A stretch of 41,090 nt of DNA. It comes from Pirellulaceae bacterium (GTDB lineage: Bacteria > Planctomycetota > Planctomycetia > Pirellulales > Pirellulaceae). The notes under the pieces were generated by a model that worked only from the letters and a program-made list of their open reading frames with translations, searched no databases and was not told where the DNA came from. Below, piece by piece: positions 37,656 to 41,090 of the stretch (positions are counted from its first letter, which is position 1; the number at the start of each line of letters is the position of its first letter). The stretch spans positions 1 through 41,090 of the forward strand of contig JAHDXO010000080.1 of assembly GCA_023382975.1 (NCBI GenBank), in the 5' to 3' direction. A program made the translations under genes and the position numbers.

Positions 37656-40600
37656 ATGGCCGAATCTCGACCGATTACGATCCTGCACGTCTCGGACACG
37701 CAGTTTGGCAAGAATCACATGTTCGGGCGATTGCAGGTGCCATACCCCGACGGTCGATTCGATTCGCTGCTGGTCCGAATGATCGACGATTTGAACCTGT
37801 TGCGGCAGGACCACGGCCTGTCGCCGGATTTGATCGTCGCCTCGGGCGACCTGGCCGAATGGGGCCTGAAGTCTGAGTTCGAGTTGGTCGAGCAATTTTT
37901 GGACGGCGTCGCCGCCCATCTGGAACTCGGACGTGAGCGCGTGGTGATTGTGCCCGGAAACCACGACATCAACCGCAACACGTGCGAGGGCTACTTCAAT
38001 GAGTGCGTCGGCGACGAGAAGACGCCCATGTGGCCGTACCATCCGAAATGGAAATGGTACGAGTGGTTGTTCAATCGATTCTACCAAGACGTCAAAGACG
38101 TGCGGTTCACGCGCGAAGAGCCCTGGACTTGGCATGAATTCCGCGACTTGAATTTGGTCGTCGCCGGCATGAACTCGACGATGGCCGAAGCGCACGACGC
38201 CGCCTGCCAACCCCTGCGTCCCGACAAGACGAAGCCCGCTGCGGATGACTCCGGTCCCCGAGACATCTGCGGCCATTTCGGCTACCTGGGCGAAAACCAA
38301 CTGCGTTGGTTCCGCGAACGTCTGGACGCAGCCAAGGCAGACGGTCTGTTTCGTATCGGCGTGCTGCATCACAATTGGCAGCGTAATGCCGTGGATGACG
38401 ACGAACACCTGACCGACGCCGACGACTTGAAGCGGCAGCTTGGCCCACTATTGAACATGTTGCTGCACGGGCATACCCACGACAGCAAACTTACCTGGCT
38501 CGACTCGTCCGTCCCGGTCGTCTCCACCGGCAGTTCGGGCCTGAATCGCATAGCGCGACACGAGGAGATTCCCAACCAGTACCAAATTCTGCGCATCCAC
38601 CGCGACAAGCTCGAACGCTGGACTCGGCGATACGACCCAGGCAACAAGCGTTGGGAGGGCGACAACCGCTGCTCGGACGACGGGAATCAATGGCACAGCA
38701 AGAAAGAGATCGCCTTCGTCGCTGTCCAGGCTGCGTTTCCCGGCGAGGAAACAACGGCCACCGGGCGACACGGCGGCAAGTCGGATCGTGGCGGCTGTGA
38801 ACCGCTGGACGAGCGCGAACCGTTCCACCGTGATCGGGCGCCCCAGGACCAGTTTGTTCAGCGCGTCGCGGATGTCTGCCGGTTGCGCGAAGACGGTGAT
38901 CGGATGGAGGCGACGCCTATCGAACGCGATGGCCTGATCTATCTGCGGGTCACGATCCACAAGGGCACCTTCACCGAGCAATTCCCCATGGGCATCTTTG
39001 AGCACGGTGTCCAGCGCGACAAAATCGACGCCTTCATCGACCGGGTCGATCCGCTGTACCGTGCCTGCGACCCGCAAGTCCGGTCGATGATCGTCTACGG
39101 TGGACCGCGCGTCGCCGAGGAACTGGTCCAGTACGCAGCCTCCCGTGGCATCCGGTTGGTCAGCTTCCTGCAGTACGAAGGCATCCTGGACCTGGAAGAC
39201 TACGTCAACGCCCAAAGCCGGCGTTTGGCTGCCGATGCCCAGTACCCGCCATCGTTGTACGTACCGCAACGCATGAAATTCTCCATCGGCGACCAGACGC
39301 ATGACGCGGACCATGCGTTGCAGACGGTACTGGCATGGCTGGCCGAGCCGCGGGGCCGGTTTGTGCTGATCCTGGGCGAGTTCGGCACGGGCAAGACGTT
39401 TCTGTTGCACGAACTGGCGCGGGTCATGCCCAAAGAATTGCCCGCCCTGACGCCCGTGCTGATCGAGATGCGCAAGCTGGAGAAATCCCACTCGCTGGAC
39501 ACACTAGTCGCCCATCACCTGTTCGACTCCGGCGAAGACCGGTTCGACAAGCGGGCCTTTCGCGACATGCTGAAGAACGGCCGCATCGCGCTGCTGTTCG
39601 ACGGGTTCGACGAATTGGCGTTGCGAGTGACCTACGACCGAGCCACCGAGCATTTCGATACGCTGATCCAGGCCACCGAGGGCCAGGCCCGCGTGATTGT
39701 GACGAGCCGCACCCAGCATTTCATCTCTGACAGACAGGTCACATCCGCCCTGTACAAGAAGGCCGAATCCCTGCCCGGTTTGCGGATCGCCCATGTGCAG
39801 AAGTTTGACAAAGACCAAATCAAATCCTTCTTGCGCAACCGCTTCCAGGACCAAGCGGTGGCCGACGCTCGCTTTGAATTGATCCAAGAGGTGCAGGATC
39901 TGCTGGGATTGAGCGAGAACCCGCGCATGCTCAGCTTTATCGCCGAGCTGGACGAGCAGGAGTTGCGCAACGCCCGCGACCGCATGGGGAAGATCACGTC
40001 GGCCGATCTGTACACGTTGCTATTGGAAAAATGGCTGATCCACGAATACCAGCGGGCACAGCCGCGCGGCGCCGAACCTGCGTTGACCGTCGCGGCCCGC
40101 TGGGACGCGGTCACGCGGGTAGCCATCCGGCTGTGGGAGCGCACCGAGCGGACGATCAAGCTGGACGAATTGACCGACGACGTGGGCCAAGCCGTCAGCC
40201 AGTTGACCGACCTGAAAATGGACGCCCCAACCGCGACCCATCAAGTCGGCTCGGGCACCCTGCTGATCCGCAGCGAAGACGGTGAGTTTTCGTTCGTGCA
40301 TCAATCCGTGATGGAGTTCTTGATCGCTCGGCGGGCGGCGAGCGAACTCTCGGAACCGACAGCACAACGGCTGCTCTCGCTGCGAGATGTCTCGCTGCTG
40401 ATGTCGGATTTCTTGACTGGCCTCGCGGGACGCGAGGCTGTCGCGGCTTGGGCACGCGACTACCTGCAATCGCATCCCGACGACGATGAAGGGGAAGCCA
40501 CGGACCGGGGTCGGCGCAACGCTCTCCTCATTCTTCAACGGTTGGGAGAAAGCGACGCGGCGGGGGTCAATATGGCCGGTCGCGACCTGCGCGGCGAGGA

Positions 40601-41090
40601 TCTGTCCGACCGAGATCTCCGCGGCGCCGAACTGTCCCGAGCCGACTTGACGGACGCCCGATTGTTGCGCTGCAATTTGGCGAACGCCAACTTGGCCCAT
40701 GCTGTTTTCTTGCGATGCGATCTGAGGGATTCCAACCTGTCCGGCGCCGATCTCTCGAACGCGAACCTCTCGCAGGCCAACCTGATGGGCGCCGACTTGC
40801 GCGGAGCGAAACTGGATGGCGTCAATCTGCGGCGAGCACGCCTGATCGGTTCCCTGCTGGATCCGAACACCTTGGAACCCGCCGATTGTTTTGGCGCAGC
40901 TTTACCCGCCGCCCTGGAATCAACTCGCTTCCATACCGCCGTTTCCTCTCCCTGTTACGCCGTCGCTTGCAGTCCCGACGGTACTTTGATCGCCACGGGC
41001 CACGCTGACACAACCGTCAGGCTTTGGGATGCGCACGACGGCGCCTGCCTCCGCACGCTCCAGGGACACACCGGTTATGTCCTAAGCGTC
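37656..41090 (+). CDS. Metallophosphoesterase-NACHT-pentapeptide-WD40 STAND protein (runs off window)
   Basis: At least 1145 codons stay open to the window end; the start is ATG 37656 (in-frame ATG 37608 is an alternative). Order of parts: calcineurin-like phosphoesterase (about 1-320) with HVSDTQFG, ASGDLAEWG, GNHD at 101-104 and GHTH at 272-275; an unassigned domain (about 340-540) with IVYGGPRVAEELVQYAASRG and YPPSLYVPQRM; a NACHT NTPase with Walker A GEFGTGKT at 574-581, LLFDGFDEL at 646-654, VIVTSR at 680-685 and a C-terminal FVHQSVMEFL at 880-889; about 18 pentapeptide repeats (971-1061) of form ADLxx; then a WD40 start (GHADTTVRLWD). Motif I has Asp-x-Gln rather than Asp-x-His. NACHT proteins with repeat sensors act as ligand-triggered switches, several in anti-phage defence. 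Here the phosphoesterase would be the effector; that is inference. Confidence 0.88.
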   Translation, partial: MAESRPITILHVSDTQFGKNHMFGRLQVPYPDGRFDSLLVRMIDDLNLLRQDHGLSPDLIVASGDLAEWGLKSEFELVEQFLDGVAAHLELGRERVVIVPGNHDINRNTCEGYFNECVGDEKTPMWPYHPKWKWYEWLFNRFYQDVKDVRFTREEPWTWHEFRDLNLVVAGMNSTMAEAHDAACQPLRPDKTKPAADDSGPRDICGHFGYLGENQLRWFRERLDAAKADGLFRIGVLHHNWQRNAVDDDEHLTDADDLKRQLGPLLNMLLHGHTHDSKLTWLDSSVPVVSTGSSGLNRIARHEEIPNQYQILRIHRDKLERWTRRYDPGNKRWEGDNRCSDDGNQWHSKKEIAFVAVQAAFPGEETTATGRHGGKSDRGGCEPLDEREPFHRDRAPQDQFVQRVADVCRLREDGDRMEATPIERDGLIYLRVTIHKGTFTEQFPMGIFEHGVQRDKIDAFIDRVDPLYRACDPQVRSMIVYGGPRVAEELVQYAASRGIRLVSFLQYEGILDLEDYVNAQSRRLAADAQYPPSLYVPQRMKFSIGDQTHDADHALQTVLAWLAEPRGRFVLILGEFGTGKTFLLHELARVMPKELPALTPVLIEMRKLEKSHSLDTLVAHHLFDSGEDRFDKRAFRDMLKNGRIALLFDGFDELALRVTYDRATEHFDTLIQATEGQARVIVTSRTQHFISDRQVTSALYKKAESLPGLRIAHVQKFDKDQIKSFLRNRFQDQAVADARFELIQEVQDLLGLSENPRMLSFIAELDEQELRNARDRMGKITSADLYTLLLEKWLIHEYQRAQPRGAEPALTVAARWDAVTRVAIRLWERTERTIKLDELTDDVGQAVSQLTDLKMDAPTATHQVGSGTLLIRSEDGEFSFVHQSVMEFLIARRAASELSEPTAQRLLSLRDVSLLMSDFLTGLAGREAVAAWARDYLQSHPDDDEGEATDRGRRNALLILQRLGESDAAGVNMAGRDLRGEDLSDRDLRGAELSRADLTDARLLRCNLANANLAHAVFLRCDLRDSNLSGADLSNANLSQANLMGADLRGAKLDGVNLRRARLIGSLLDPNTLEPADCFGAALPAALESTRFHTAVSSPCYAVACSPDGTLIATGHADTTVRLWDAHDGACLRTLQGHTGYVLSV

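Noticed and set aside
37511..37711. Short minus-strand open frame before the NACHT gene
   Set aside because: It overlaps the start of the NACHT gene and has no ribosome site or family.
40566..40840. Possible tandem DNA repeat or CRISPR-like array
   Set aside because: The periodicity is 15 bases and follows codons of the pentapeptide repeats; there are no identical repeats with unique spacers.

Overview
The window reads as a GC-rich chromosomal piece of a planctomycete, probably near the Pirellulales. The lineage call rests on family content. There is a DUF1549/DUF1553 cytochrome-like protein next to a DUF1501 Tat protein, a secreted sulfatase, a Tat-exported sugar isomerase, a SASA esterase, a GAF-HlyD fusion, an extended CsrA behind a sigma-54-type promoter, and dispersed palindromes of a kind I recall from planctomycete genomes. 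No tRNA, rRNA or CRISPR array was seen.

Layout: 1-1100 is eroded. It has a G/C homopolymer end that is probably a contig-edge artefact, and a frameshifted short gene. 1172-2332 is a stand-alone SIR2-like protein with a zinc ribbon and codon use poorer in GC than its neighbours. 2432-9292 holds exported catabolic and envelope genes (sugar isomerase, esterase, truncated PDZ protein, proline-rich secreted protein, sulfatase) plus YjbQ and a Nudix hydrolase. 9591-13430 is a tight arginine operon, argB-argD-argF, with rph coupled to its end by a GTGA overlap. 13623-20941 carries a small conserved protein, an AddB-like PD-(D/E)XK protein, csrA, a lipoprotein alpha/beta hydrolase, a small coiled-coil protein and a Rossmann-fold epimerase. 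21337-24850 has citrate synthase, a Uma2-family nuclease-like protein and a duplicated ABC-2 permease. 25039-30064 is the DUF1553-DUF1501 pair. 30116-31333 is a phosphoglycerate kinase. 31484-37001 is an export locus: a TolC-like protein divergent from a GAF-GAF-TM-HlyD fusion and a second HlyD adaptor, with no inner-membrane pump beside them. 37048-37467 is a retropepsin-like protein.

The most unusual gene is the last one. From 37656 an open frame runs off the window (1145 codons so far). It encodes a calcineurin-type metallophosphoesterase, an unassigned middle domain, a NACHT NTPase, about 18 pentapeptide repeats and the first WD40 repeat. This is the layout of a STAND conflict or immune protein with a phosphoesterase as candidate effector. 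With the SIR2-like gene at the other end, it gives the window two candidate defence genes flanking otherwise ordinary chromosomal genes. They are more than 35 kb apart and need not be related.
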